The translations under genes were made by a program, and so were the position numbers. A model generated the notes under the pieces. It was given only the letters and a program-made list of their open reading frames with translations. It made no database searches and had not been told where the DNA came from. DNA of 64,000 nt, from the NCBI GenBank assembly GCA_014529385.2, contig CM043966.1, positions 107,564,587 through 107,628,586 on the forward strand. Reading direction: 5' to 3'. The stretch is from Adiantum capillus-veneris. Lineage: Eukaryota; Streptophyta; Polypodiopsida; Polypodiales; Pteridaceae. Shown piece by piece: positions 44,461 through 55,899 of the stretch (within the stretch, counting starts at the first letter, position 1; the number at the start of each line of letters is the position of its first letter).

Positions 44461-45820
44461 AGTAGAATTGTATGGCTGATGCAGTTTATAGGCCAAGAAA
44501 TGCTCCTAGAGGAGCTAATTTAGGGGGCAGATGAAGGAGGTTCAAAGTGCAGCCTTTGGGTCTAGAAATGTGGAGCTCGAGTTGTTGAAGGAGCAGGTCC
44601 AGATGGCTCATCAAAAAAAGTTATGGAGCCCAAGATATTGAGGTTTGAAGGTGCAGTGTGTTGTAAATTCTTGCCAACAGGGCAGATAGGGACAAGTGGC
44701 CCAAGTGGATGTCATTGTATGGATGCATAGTGCTTGATCTATGGACGTATAGTGCTTGATTTATGGAGCATACTCATCTATTTAGATTGCAGAAGATCAG
44801 AGCTACAAATTGCAGTTTATGACCAATTGAAATTTTTTCGGGGGCTAGGTTGGTGCCAACCTGACCACATGGGGAGTCGTTCCATCTGGTGTTTTTTTTG
44901 GGTTTTGACAGAGTTTAAGAAGGTGCTATCGCAGTGCATGGAGCTAGCAGGAGTCGAATGCTCGTCAAACGAAGCTCGCAGCGGAGAGATATAGAAGTCA
45001 GAAAGTTGGGTGCATTTGTTCGAAGTTGGTTGCAGATGAATGTCCATGTTTTTGTGGCCTTCGTTTGGGGTCTTGGGAATCTCAAAGTGCGGCATGAGCA
45101 GGGGAGTTCAAGTCAATAGGAGGGAGTTTTGTCTGGGCCTTGCGGTCTGGCAATCCAACACCGAAGCCACAAATGGCCAAGTTTTGAAATTGGAAGGCAC
45201 CCTATGGGGTTTTTTTGCTCAAAAGAGTTTTTTTTAAAAAGCTGCTTGGAGGAGAGGGTGCCATGTGGCAGCCAAAGTCCCATGTGCACAGACTCGGGAG
45301 AGAAGGCAGGAGTATATGGGCATGGGCTTGATCCCATTATCTTGTGTGGAAATGTGAGAGAGAGATCTCTTGTTGTGTGGATATGGCGGCCCGCTGGGCG
45401 CTAAGTTGGTGGCTCTGTGTGGGCTACGCCCGGCGTGGCTTGGGCAATTTTGGCCGGTCATTAGGAAAGAAATGGACTCATTTTCGGGCCTTTTAGCTCT
45501 AGTGAGAGAATGCTCCTTAGCCAATAGGAAGAAGGCTAATGTTACGTTGAAAAAACCTTTTTTCTCATTTTGAAAATGTCCATGAAAACTATTTTGGTGA
45601 AATTGTCACTATCATCAGAAAAGTAAGGCGCTTGATAATGACATCTTGTGCAAGCACCGAACGCCTTTTTATGACCCGTTGTTGCTATCCTATAAAGTGA
45701 AGTACTTGTACTTGTGCATCTCACACAGGTATCAATCACCTTTTTATGAAGTACTCACAATTTAAATTCGAACAGATTGTACTTGATAGTGATTGATAGA
45801 TACTATTTAAGACTATGAAG
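44461..45820. other. Non-coding stretch
   Basis: Nothing with protein-family motifs on either strand. Short frames at 44734-44994 and 45129-45404 look like chance. Confidence 0.45.
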
Positions 45821-45827
45821 GAGTCAT

Positions 45828-45882
45828 AACCAAGCGAATAGAGGCCCTTGAGGGGTCTCTAGGACCCCTCTTCGCTTGGTTC
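45828..45882. repeat. Hairpin with the CCAAGCGAATAGAGG motif
   Basis: AACCAAGCGAATAGAGG at 45828 pairs imperfectly with CCCCTCTTCGCTTGGTT ending at 45881. Inside is a perfect 8-bp stem GAGGGGTC/GACCCCTC around TCTAG. Confidence 0.8.
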
Positions 45883-45924
45883 TGACCTCACGAGGCTCTA
45901 GGATTAAGATATAGCATTTTTTAA

Positions 45925-46191
45925 GCCCACGGATGCATCCAAAATGTCCAAAAACCTTAGGATAGCTATTTAAAACGTTGAAATCTGACGTCTCTAGCTC
46001 AAGATTTCAGTGTTTTAAATAGCTATCCTCTATTCGCTTGGTACCTCATCTATTCGCTTGGTAATAGATGAGGTACCAAGCGAATAGAGGATAGCTATTT
46101 AAAACACTGAAATCTTGAGCTAGAGACGTCAGATTTCAGCGTTTTAAATAGCTATCCTAACGTTGTTGGACGTTCCGTATACATCCGTGGT
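45925..46191. repeat. Near-perfect foldback with nested palindromes
   Basis: Core arms 45957-46053 and 46064-46160 are 97 bases each, identical except one position, around a 10-base loop. Imperfect outer arms (CCACGGATG...CATCCGTGG) extend it to about 45925-46191. Each arm is itself an inverted repeat (GATAGCTATTTAAAAC...GTTTTAAATAGCTATC). CCAAGCGAATAGAGG appears in both arms. Confidence 0.92.
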
Positions 46192-47550
46192 ATTATTTTT
46201 GTATTTTGAAAACAACTCTTACGTGTTTTCTCTCATCGTACATCACATCACTCATTCAGATTCACAGACATGGATTTTTGTGTACACTTAAGTTGGGCTC
46301 TTGAAAAGCATTTTGTACGAGCATGCATTTAAGTGATTGAGCAAACTTTTACATATGTACTATGAGAAATAGAATTCCAAAAGGAAACTTTTGCATTTTT
46401 CATAATTACCTCTCTCTATGATGACTTGGCATTTCTTACAGGGCCCAAAATTGATTCCAAGTTTCTCTTAATGTGAGGCCGCGTCGGTGGCATGCTGGTG
46501 ACATCTGGTGGTTCTGACTAGCGCTCACTGGCGGCGTGAGGTGATGTGACAGCCCAGCTGGGGCCGATTCTCGTGCCTCCAAAGGGCTCCCCCAATTTTT
46601 TGAAGGCAAGGGTGCCCCCCCCACTAGCGATATCACTAGTGCATAGGGAGGGGTCCCGTGGAAAGCAACAGTGAGCCAAAGAGGGAGAGACAGTTCGAGA
46701 GGGTCCAAGGCAGCCAAAGGGGCAAGTCAAGGGGCACTCCCACCCGCCACAAAGGCCAATGGAGATAAAGAGAGAGGAAGTACAAGGAAGTTCAAACTTT
46801 ATGCCAAAGGGGAAGCTCAAGAGGTGAAGGGGCGGTCGAGACGTGCTGACAAAGGACTAATAAATATGCACCATGCAATAGTTACCAAAAATGAAATGTG
46901 CCAATTGCAAGCAATGCAAGGAAATTCCAAAGGGTCTCAAGTAGAAGTGCACGAGCTAAAGGAGCTCGCATTTTTTTATTTTTTTAGGTTTAGTTCCCCC
47001 TATTAAAAGATGTACACGTTAATTTTTTGGGGCTTTTGCCAATGTAGGCTTTTTGGCCATTATGCTTTTTGGCCAAGGTAGTTTTTTGCCTGTGTAGGCT
47101 TTTGGGCCATTGTTTTTTTTGTCGAGGTTTGTGCCGAGAGGGGTGAAGATTGATTATACATGGTTGTATATGCAAGAAGGCTATTCACTACTGTCTCTTG
47201 ACATCATTCCCCCCTCCCCCTTCTCTTATCTACTTGTGTGCATGTGTTTCCAGGTGTGTGTCGGAGTGGGTGCCCCCCCGAGGTTTGTCGTGCCCAAAAG
47301 TGCTACCTTGTGGACCGGGGATTTCTGCACCACCAGGGCCAAAACAAATATGATGTACGCATTTAAAATGGAAAATAAGACCCAACAAGTAATCATTGAT
47401 AGTTTTTTGCTATTAGTGCCTTTCCAACCTTCTGTACATACAGAAGACTGAGAGACAATCAAAATGCCTTTAGATATAAGAGGAGTTGTGTATAACTGCT
47501 AGCATTTCCATGGAAAAACAAAGGAAAAAGGAGAGAGAGAGAGAGAGAAA
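46192..47550. other. Mostly non-coding stretch
   Basis: One plus frame (46671-47006, 111 codons, basic and glycine-rich) is open but has no recognisable motif. Around 47025-47115 there are degenerate repeats of GTAGGCTTTTTGGCCATT. Confidence 0.4.
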
Positions 47551-47557
47551 ATTACGA

Positions 47558-47686
47558 GAGCGGCAATAACCGTGGCTATGGACGCGATAGTGGTTTCTCA
47601 GCAATAATCGCGGTAATAGTCGTGGAAATTTACTCGCTTCTATTATCGCGACAGTTGCCGCTCCTATTACCACGCTTATTGCCGCT
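47558..47686. repeat. Cluster of GCGGCAATAA-type repeats in both orientations
   Basis: AGCGGCAATAACCGTGG at 47558 pairs with its inverted copy ending at 47686. Related copies lie at 47599-47624 and about 47635-47662. The layout resembles subterminal repeats of a DNA transposon. Confidence 0.7.
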
Positions 47687-47697
47687 ACATGCCCATT

Positions 47698-47763
47698 CAA
47701 AAATAAAGGTGCTCATTTGGGCCATCCAAAATTGGGTGGCCCAAATGAGCACCTTTATTTTTG
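47698..47763. repeat. 66-bp near-perfect palindrome
   Basis: CAAAAATAAAGGTGCTCATT, then a short centre and the mirrored copy ending AATGAGCACC/TTTATTTTTG. Only the centre is imperfect. Confidence 0.9.
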
Positions 47764-49042
47764 ACCTGCATAAAACAACGAAACAGCAGTTGTTATTGGA
47801 AAGAGTATAAAAAAACTAAAGAATTGAAATGGAATTACTTCACCTTGACAATTTAATATGCAAAAGATCAACTATTTAAAAAAGATACAATAAAAAGTAA
47901 ATATTTGTATATACATTGTGTCACATTGGGACTTTACAAAAGTTTGAACAAAATATCATTCTATCTAATCCTCCTCTATCTTGTTGTCTGGAGTTTTTTG
48001 GAGCAAGGGATTGCGCATATGTATATACACATGCATGGTGCATAAAATAAATCATTGCCCATTTTCTAAAGCCAGGTCGTTATGTGGGGCCCACATGTAT
48101 ACAGGTAGGACAGCATATACATAGTGCATCGATTTTCATCGTCACCAGTATCAATGTGTTTTTTATATAATAATGAGGAGTTGGTAGCATGTAAAACTTC
48201 TCGAGGAAGCTATCCACGGGCCGACGACATAAGGTAAGCAGGAGCGTCAGATGGCATCTAGTGGCGTCAGAAGGTCGAATGGAGTCAATATTTTCATGTG
48301 GATGAGTACGGACACAACGTGGGTGTTTTCTTGTGATAATTATGCAGAAAGGTCATCATGAGGACCATATTTTGGTCCCACTTCACGTGGTGGAGGGATG
48401 AATTATTGGAAAAAGTTGAGTGCCAGGTGTGCGGATGGATGCAGCAGGGTAACAACTATGCACTGGGAGGTCAAATTTTGGCATGTTCGGGGTCCGTTTG
48501 AGGTCAACTAAAAGGCCAAGGGTGCTCAAGTAATAAATCTAAGTGTGGGAACTGAAAAACCTAAGAGAAGGGAAAAAAATGAGTGGAGAGAAGAGGAGGA
48601 ACAGCCGCAACTGTGTTTTTGCTCATTTTGGAGCCTGTTTTGGCCGTAAACTGCTCATCCGAGGTCGGATTGGAGAACTTTGACATTGTAGACTGGGGTT
48701 TTGGGCCATTTTTTATGCGATGGCGCTGTCCATTTTTCCAAATTTCTCACTTTTTTTCTGTTGTTTTGGTTGTGTAAGTTTCTCCTATGAGCGAAGCTTT
48801 TGCTCCAATTTGTGATTGTATCTGGCATAATTTACCCATATTGTGTGAGCTATTTGCCCCATTGGTGTTGGCCCAAGCTCAATTGTATCTAAACATCAGA
48901 AATTATCCTCCTTTGAGCTGAGTTTTTTTTTTTTTTTTGTGTCTCTGTGTGGAGTGGGTAAATGGGTAGTCTCTCTCCTCTCACTCCATCGGTGTGTTCC
49001 CTGTTTCGGACAGGTGGGTTGTGTAAGCCGAGTGGTGACCCA

Positions 49043-49078
<36 letters not shown>

Positions 49079-50194
49079 CATCCCAAGAGTGTGTGTCGGG
49101 TTATTATAGATGTGTTCTGTGTGTTTCCATCCCATTCACATTCTTTTGGCGTCCCCACGGAGGATCTTCTTCGAGTACCTTCTGCTTTGAGCTTCAAGCT
49201 TCGAGATTTGGGATTACACGTTGCAGATTCTAGGTCACAAGTTACAGGGAGAGGTTACAGGGACAGGTGCAGATACAGGTGATTCACACAGATACAGGTA
49301 GCTGGAGTTCAGTGATACATTGGCAAGTGGGAGTCACTTGCAGTTGCCGTGGGTATGCATCATTTGGCGTCTGTTTGAGCGCATTGTCTACTGGATTGTA
49401 TGTTACTTGTGGAAACTGCCATTATATGCCTTTGTGGAGCCATATATGGTTTTATTTGGCAGTCCCAGCCATTTTTGAGACCTGGTCTAGAAGATAGTCA
49501 TTTTTGACACTTGACTATACGATATTTGCATAAGCTTTCGTGTGAGGGTCGATAGTGTGAGGTTTTATTGAGCTGGGGGATTCTCAAATGTGGAGATCCT
49601 TTCGGTGATACAGGTAGTTGAAGAACCCTTTTTGTGACCTCGCCATAGGCTATGTACTAGTGATTCCTACTTGGTGCTTGGGTCCTATTCTTACTACTCT
49701 ACTTATGGGGAAACTCTACCAAATTTTTTGCAAGTTGTGATGGCTCGTTTTTTGGTCTTTTGAGCCATTTATATTGTTATGCTACTGAAATTTAGGCAAA
49801 ATTAGAGGATAAGACAGGTGTGCTTTCTTGGGAGCTGCATGGTCGGCTTTAATGGATGATCAAAATGGCCCTCAATTCACTCCTTTTCATTTAACTCAGA
49901 GAATCCAGATAAATGTTCATGTGTCCAGGAAATTTTTTTTCCAGCAGCGCATAGTATTTATATTCAGTCCAAGAAGATTAAGAGAGATACTGGAATGTCT
50001 TTTGTCTGTTGTAGTTCCGATGATTAACTATGAAAACTCATTTGATGTGCATGTGTTTGTCCTTATCTAAAGTTGAGCTCCATTGAAGTTTCTAGGAATT
50101 GAGTCAATCAAAAGTTTTGGGTTCTTGCATGTGTGTTCGAAGGGGTTCTTGAAGCATCGTAACTTGGGTAGCCATGGCTTTCTCCTATCCGTAA
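47764..50194. other. Presumed 5' region of E3, no gene seen
   Basis: About 2.4 kb left of E3 gag. It probably includes the E3 leader and a decayed LTR, but I could find no clear TG...CA boundary or primer-binding site. It contains a T-run at 48929-48940 and (GT)n at 49045-49076. Confidence 0.4.
49045..49076. repeat. (GT)n microsatellite
   Basis: Uninterrupted GT repeat of about 32 bases. Confidence 0.95.
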
Positions 50195-51490
50195 TTTCAT
50201 GGAAGAAGTGATGAAGATGTGGAAGACTTTTTGGAAAAGATGGAAGTTGCCTGCATTAGCAACCAGATTCATGACCCGGCACAGATGTTACGTCTTTTCC
50301 ACATTTGTTTGAAGAGTGATGCTTGAGTTTGGTCCAAAGCATTTGAAGAGGAGTTTGTGAAGACACAAGATCCTGACAAAGTGTGGCAAGAAGTACAGGC
50401 TTTGGTTCAAAAGGAAGGTGAGCCAGTAGATGCGTACATACGAAAGTTTTCATTGGCATGGGAGCGGATGTGCAAGGCCTTAGCACCACAGGTAACCCCA
50501 CCTGATATGATGAAGAAGGACAAGTTCTTGGCTGGTCTTTGGGAGAATATACGTTGGAGAGTGGAGCTAAAGAAGCCTAGGACATATGAAGATGCACTAG
50601 AGGTGGCAAGGAACAAAGAGTTGAAGCTGAGGAAAATGAGCCAGTTAGGGGTGGAGTCTTTGCCCATGAGGTTTGAATTTCAACCTATGGATTCTTTTCA
50701 AGGTCGCATGCCAGGGGTTCATCATGAACCAGTGGTTCCTGTTACTCCTCAAGTTATGCTAGCAGTGGTCACTACAATAGTGTAAGATGATGGGCTAAGG
50801 CAAGACATGAGGCAAGTGGTAGATTTAATGAAGAATCTCAGCCTAAACGTGCTAGGTCAAGTGGGAAATAATCGAGGTCCAGGGAGGTTTGCAAATCAGC
50901 CAGGAGGTGAAGAAAGACCTAGGAATGGTGTTGGACAAAGTAATGGTAGGTTCTGGAGGCAGACGCCCACATGTTATAATTGTGGGGAGTTGGGACACAT
51001 CAGCTCGCAATGTGATAAGCCACCAAGGATGGGGGGAGACATGTATCCATTGCCAAGACAGGTGCTAACTAGGTCAAATGATTATGTCATCGAAATTAAA
51101 GGAGAAGAAGGAACCAGTGGATTAACCCAGGAGGGAAAGGGAAAGACAAAAGTGATAAGTGTAGTGACCTTGGAGAAGGCATCAAAGCTAGAGGATACAT
51201 TAGTGATGCCTATTGGGAAGAGGACCATAGAGGACAAGGAAGGAAGAAGTGCCCCAGGTCCTAGCAAGAATAATGGAAAGAGCCATGAAGGCGAGGATGT
51301 CAAGGCGAAGAGAAAAAGGAGGGCTCGTCGAAAGTTTCATGTTTCAGATTTTCCATTAGGGGATGGGCAATTAAGCTATGACTTGAAAGAGGATCTGACA
51401 AGAAGGAAGGCAGATGTTACCTTTGGGCAACTTATAGAGATGGTGCCTAAGCTAAAGCGACAGTGGAGGAGGATGGTTAACCCAATGTAG
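50195..51490 (+). pseudogene. E3 gag
   Basis: The plus strand reads DEDVEDFLEKMEVACISNQI near 50207, a stop, then frame 50357-50785 (DKVWQEVQALVQKEGEPVDA, YIRKFSLAWERMC, PPDMMKKDKFLAGLWENIRW). After a TAA at 50783-50785 frame 50807-51490 holds a perfect CCHC zinc knuckle, CYNCGELGHISSQC, and a basic C-terminus (KAKRKRRARRKFHV). Gag packages element RNA. The two stops make it non-functional, although the remaining frames are long. Confidence 0.9.
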
Positions 51491-51884
51491 AAAGAACCAG
51501 AGAGAGGTTCAGTAAAGGTGTTGGCATAAAAGAAAAAATCCGGGACAAGGCTATGTAGATGGTGGAGCCCAAATATGTGTCATAACACACTCATGCGTTG
51601 AAAAGATGTGTCATAAAATCTAATATCTAACCAACCCAAATGATTTTCTCATATTAAATTGATCACTTAATGTGGGAGAATAAACGGGAACAAGTGTTAA
51701 GATATAGATATGTGCTTATAGATCTATCTCAACACACGGCCAATAGTAAAGGGGCCCAAATGGGAGATGGTCTATCGAGAGCAAGGCTAACCAATGGAGC
51801 ATAAGACCTTAGGGTTAGCTTCATTGAAGACCTCCAATAATGTGTGTAAAAGTCCTTTGACCTTAGGTAAGCTAGGGCTGAGCT

Positions 51885-52075
51885 TGAGGTGGGAACCCTC
51901 GAGGTGCTTGTCGTGCTTGAGGTGCTTGTCCTGCTTGAGGTGCTTTTCATGCTTGAGGTGCTTGATTAAGATGCTTGAGGTGCTTGACTGGCTCCATGCT
52001 TGAGGTGCTTGACTTGGTGCATGATTAAGGTGCTTGAGGTGCCTTGAGAAGCTTGCGTGAGATGCTTGTGGGAAC
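51885..52075. repeat. GCTTGAGGTGCTTG minisatellite
   Basis: About nine degenerate copies of a roughly 20-bp unit TGCTTGAGGTGCTTGTC within the solo LTR. Confidence 0.85.
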
Positions 52076-52192
52076 ACCCCCTACTTCAAGTGCTTAGTCA
52101 TGCTTGATGACTAAGGGGCTTGCTCATCCAAAGTCAAAAATATCCCTACAAGGAGGGGGGCGAGCCTACAAGGGGGGGGGATGAGAGAGAAC

Positions 52193-52214
52193 ACACACAC
52201 ACACACACACACAC
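52193..52214. repeat. (CA)n in the solo LTR
   Basis: Short CA tract at the place where the element A LTRs also carry one. Confidence 0.9.
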
Positions 52215-53300
52215 CCCAGCTTGAAGAGGCAGCAAGGACACTTGTCAAGTTCCTCCCCATGTTGCCCTCATGGTGTGCCTGAAGCCTATTGGTTGGCCAC
52301 CCAAGGGGTCCAATGATAATTTAGGATATTTAATTAATTGATTTTTCATTTATCAAGTCCTCTCTCTCAAAGGGGAAAGGGGGACACTTGTCCCAAGGCT
52401 ACCCATGTTGCTTGTAATGGCTCCTGCTTGTGATTGGCTAGGCTTGGAGGGGTCCAATGAGCTTCAAGCATGAGCTACAAGGGGGGGTCGACCCAAGCAA
52501 GCTAGGGGGGTGCTTAGGGGGTATACTCACCCACACACACTCACAAACACTCTCATTGTGTACTATGCAAAGTGCAAGAACTCCCTCTCCTTCTCCAAGC
52601 AAGTAGAGGTTGAGAACCTACACCAACACTCTTGGCTATGGAGTGCAAATCCATCCAAGAGCCATGCTTCAATGCTTGAGCTTGCCATCTATTTCTTCTT
52701 CATTACTATACTATTATGTATGCTAGCACAAGAGTTATGATAAGTGAGGAACTAGCTCTTTCTTGTATGAAATGTTTCTTCTTCCTCTTCCCTACCCTCA
52801 TTCCCTGCTAGCGCTCTCCACCTTCGAAGGTGTTTGAGGTCTTGGGACTGAGGCTTGGTATAGTTAAAGCTTTCTTCAAGTTTAGGTTATGCTATGATGG
52901 TGATGCATGAAGCTTTCCATCTTCATTGCTTCACCTAGGTCACAAGGAACACAAAGAATGTATTGTAACAAGTCTCTCTTTATGGGAGAAATCATAATAC
53001 AAATGCCTATTGGAGGGGGGACCGGCTCCACATAAATCCGGTCCTCAACTGTTGTCATTTTCTCTAAATTCTCTCTCTTGCAAAAGTATTGTCTATGCCA
53101 AATTGACTAATTGCTATGGTTATGTTGCTATCTTCAATTATGTCTACCCGCTATGCTCACAAAATCATTTCCTAAAAGTACTCTCATTAAATTCCGCTAC
53201 TCTCAAATTGAATAGGCAAATTCCATTACAAGATGGGTCTTACAGTGACTGGGGTGTTAGGCTTTCGGATTAGATTGTCAAACCATCAAAAAGTAAAATG

Positions 53301-53568
53301 TTTGGGTGTTGTAAAGAGCTTAGAAGTGGATGCGTATGATGCAAAGGCAGTGGTTGATTTGCATGTGATGCTAGCGGGGTTGGGAGCATATCCTATTATA
53401 CTAGGTAGACCATGGTTACATGCAGTGGGAGCTGTTTGGGTGTTGTAAAGAGCTTAGAAGTGGATGCGTATGATGCAAAGGCAGTGGTTGATTTGCATGT
53501 GATGCTAGCGGGGTTGGGAGCATATCCTATTATACTGGGTAGACCATGGTTACGTGCAGTGGGAGCTG
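53301..53568. repeat. 134-bp tandem duplication in E3 protease
   Basis: Copies start TTTGGGTGTTGTAAAGAG at 53301 and 53435 and differ at only a few positions, so this is recent. Confidence 0.92.
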
Positions 53569-53640
53569 TTCAAGATTGGAGACGTGGTACGATTAGACTC
53601 TATGGAAAGACAGGTGCCAAGAAGCTATATAATATGGACA

Positions 53641-54920
53641 CAAAGAAACGATTGAAGGAGCTTTATGAAGATGAGTATGTGTCTAGTGATAAAGACTATT
53701 CCACAGTGTCTGATGAGGATAGTGATAGTACTACCAGCAGTGATGAGGATGTTGATGTTTCATTTCTTTTGATGGAAAAAGAAACCCAGGAGTCTGGTTT
53801 AGTCGCATTTGCAAATGAGGTTGAAGATGAAAGTGAAGGGCCTTATGAAGTGATTCAAGGGCGGATGCAATCAAAGATTGAATTGTCAAAGAAGCAGGAA
53901 TTGATGACACGAATGATCAGTGGAGACCTCTCAAGTATGGAGAAGGAGATATATTTGCACATGCTAGCTAGTTTTCTAGATTTGTTCATTACTTCATATG
54001 AAGAGATCAGAGGGTTTAAGGACAAAGAGATGCATATAGAGCTGAAAGAAGGTGCTAAGCCGATGCGGCAAAGGCTAACAAGGATGGGTCAAGAGAAAAT
54101 GGAAGCCTTGAAGGAAGAGGTGGACAATCTATTGAAGGCAGGGTTCATAGTCCCTGTGGAGACCATAGAATGGGTGAGCCCAATAGTAGTCATCCCAAAG
54201 AAGGATGGGAAGTGGAGGATTTGTGTAGATTTTAAGCCCTTAAATGCAACCACTAAGAAGAACCCATATCCTCTTCCATTCATCGATCAAATCTTGGATT
54301 CAGTGGCAGGTTATGAGAGGTACAGTGTGTGTGATGGTTTTTTAGGCTATTTTCAATTGAAGATTGCTCTTTAATACCGCACAAAGACAACTTTTATTAC
54401 GCCATGGGGCTGCTATTGCTACACCGTATTTCCATTTGGGTTGTCAAATGGACCATCTTTCTATCAAGAGAGAGCAAAGTGGGTATTGGAACCATTCATT
54501 GGTAGTTGTGTTAAAGCTTTTATGGATGACTTTTGTGTCTACAGCAATAGGGATGAACACCATGAGATGTTGCAGATGATATTGGCTCGATATGAATCAT
54601 GATGAATGTGGAGGACAACTAAATCCCAAGAAATGTCATCTAGCACAGCCAAGGGTGAAGTTATTGGGCCATATGGTGTCAGAAAATGGCATTGAGGCTG
54701 ATCCAAACAAGGTTAAGTCTATTATTCTTCTTCCATCACCTACGAGTACAAAGCAATTGGCAACCTTTATACACAAAGTGAAGTATATGGCACGGTTTAT
54801 TCCGTTGTCTTCACAGCTTCTTTATCCATTACAACAAGTAGCAAAGCATGATCCATTGCAATGGGATGACAAGTGTGAAGAAGTGTTTCAAGAGGTGAAA
54901 GAGGTGTTAGGGGGGTTGTA
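53641..54920 (+). pseudogene. E3 reverse transcriptase
   Basis: Frame 53412-54374 contains an acidic spacer, KPMRQRLTRMGQEKMEALKE, VETIEWVSPIVVIPKKDGKW and RICVDFKPLNATTKK. A TAA lies at 54373 after QLKIAL, and the same frame continues with TPWGCYCYTVFPFGLSNGPS and the catalytic box AFMDDFCVYS near 54512-54541. A frameshift near 54600 leads to frame 54592-54921 (CGGQLNPKKCHLAQPRVKLL, GHMVSENGIEADPNKV). One stop and one frameshift inactivate it. Confidence 0.92.
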
Positions 54921-54924
54921 AGCC

Positions 54925-55470
54925 ATGCATGCTCCTGATTGGGAGCAAGTGTTTTATGTCAATCCATCAGTAGGGGATGATTCCATTGGAGCCATGCTAT
55001 TGCAAAAGGAGAAGGGGAGCCATTATATGAGGCCAGTGTATTGTGCAAGCCAAGTGAAGTTGGTAGCAGAGAGAAAATTCTCAGAAGTAGAGCTAGTGAT
55101 GGCCAGTGTAATATTTGCTTGTCGACGATTTCGTCATTACTTGCTACCACGACCTTTTGTATTCTTGACGAGTTATGTTTTTTTGCCACAGTTAATTAAT
55201 GGCACTAACATGTCAAATGTGGTGAAGAAATGGGTAATTGAAATGCAAGAGTTTGAGTTCTCTTTTTTAGTGAAAGATAGTACAAGAGCTACCTTAGATG
55301 ATTTCTTGACTTACAAGGAGAATCCCCTTCTTGTTAAGGAAGAGGTGGTAAGAAAGGTAGTTGAAGAAGTGCCACAAATCATCAATGCACATGTGTTGTT
55401 CTTTGATGGCTCATACAGGAAGAGCCATGATGCAGCTTCAGGGGGTATAAAGACCATATTAGGTAAAGTG
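54925..55470 (+). pseudogene. E3 RNase H and start of second RNase H
   Basis: Frame 54925-55620 reads VFYVNPSVGDDSIGAMLLQK, YCASQVKLVAERKFSEVELV, FACRRFRHYLLPRPFVFL and VKKWVIEMQEFEFSFLVKDS, an RNase H with a changed first active-site segment. After a linker it reads AHVLFFDGSYRKSHDAASGG, the first strand and catalytic Asp of an archaeal-type RNase H. The similarity ends about ten codons later, and the rest of the frame to 55620 is unrelated sequence. Confidence 0.85.
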
Positions 55471-55899
55471 GGAAAATCCCAATTCCCAGGTTGGACAACT
55501 TTCAATATATCATGTACAAAATATAGAGATTTTGTCAAAAATTTGAGTTTTCTTAAGGTCTCATTCCACTTTATGCACATACAATACACAATGAAAACAA
55601 CTAAAGTACCATGGTTTTAATCAATTGGATTATTAGGAGACGAGTATATTGCATCCATTATCATTGTCTATGTTCTATTGTCCTACCTACAACTTATCTC
55701 AACATGGAGAGCTTGGTTTCTAGGTCCACCACTTGTCCAAGTTAATGTAAAAGTGACTCAAGGTTCACAACTTGTGAAAGCAAGGATCCATTGAGGAATA
55801 CAATCCACTTGGCTATTTTTCCTTAATTTATTGCATGTGACATTCAAGCAAGGTCCACTTCTAATCTATAACTTCTTAATTTGAGGCATGGGGCATACA
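55471..55899. other. Junction between E3 and the satellite region
   Basis: No gene. The first satellite-like phrases (CCACTTGTCCAAG) appear near 55725. Confidence 0.45.

Larger units (their letters stand above)
51609..53230 (+). repeat. Solo LTR of the element A family
   Basis: It starts TGTCATAA at 51609 and ends CATTACA at 53230, flanked by the 5-bp duplication AGATG (51604-51608 and 53231-53235). Its length, 1622 bp, equals the element A LTR. It shares landmarks with 40562-42289: a CA tract, GGGGTCCAATGA, GGGGGACACTTGTC, and GGACCGGCTCCA...AATCCGGTCCTCAA. It is diverged, and the segment 51880-52070 is a minisatellite not seen in the other copies. No internal region is present, so unequal LTR recombination is inferred. 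Confidence 0.92.
51540..53640 (+). pseudogene. E3 aspartic protease, split by a solo LTR
   Basis: The N-terminal part reads DGGAQICVITHSCVEKM (51558-51608); DGGA takes the place of the usual D-T/S-G-A. It stops at the insertion. It resumes at 53236 with LTVTGVLGFRIRLSNHQ, and the ILGRPWL strand appears twice because of a 134-bp tandem duplication (53301-53568). Since 134 is not a multiple of three, the frame shifts between copies. The second copy continues into the long pol frame 53412-54374. Confidence 0.88.
50195..55470 (+). mobile_element. E3: truncated Tat-like Gypsy retrotransposon
   Basis: Plus-strand order gag, protease, reverse transcriptase, RNase H, then a second archaeal-type RNase H start (VLFFDGSYRKSHDAASGG). 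A second RNase H after the first is a hallmark of the Tat lineage. Homology stops soon after 55450, and no integrase or 3' LTR follows before the satellite region. The element is interrupted by a solo LTR at 51609-53230. It is older than that insertion. Confidence 0.85.

Noticed and set aside
48583-49282. Frames upstream of E3 gag, including CVCVCV stretches
   Set aside because: They are low-complexity (GT)n translation or short chance frames with no motif.
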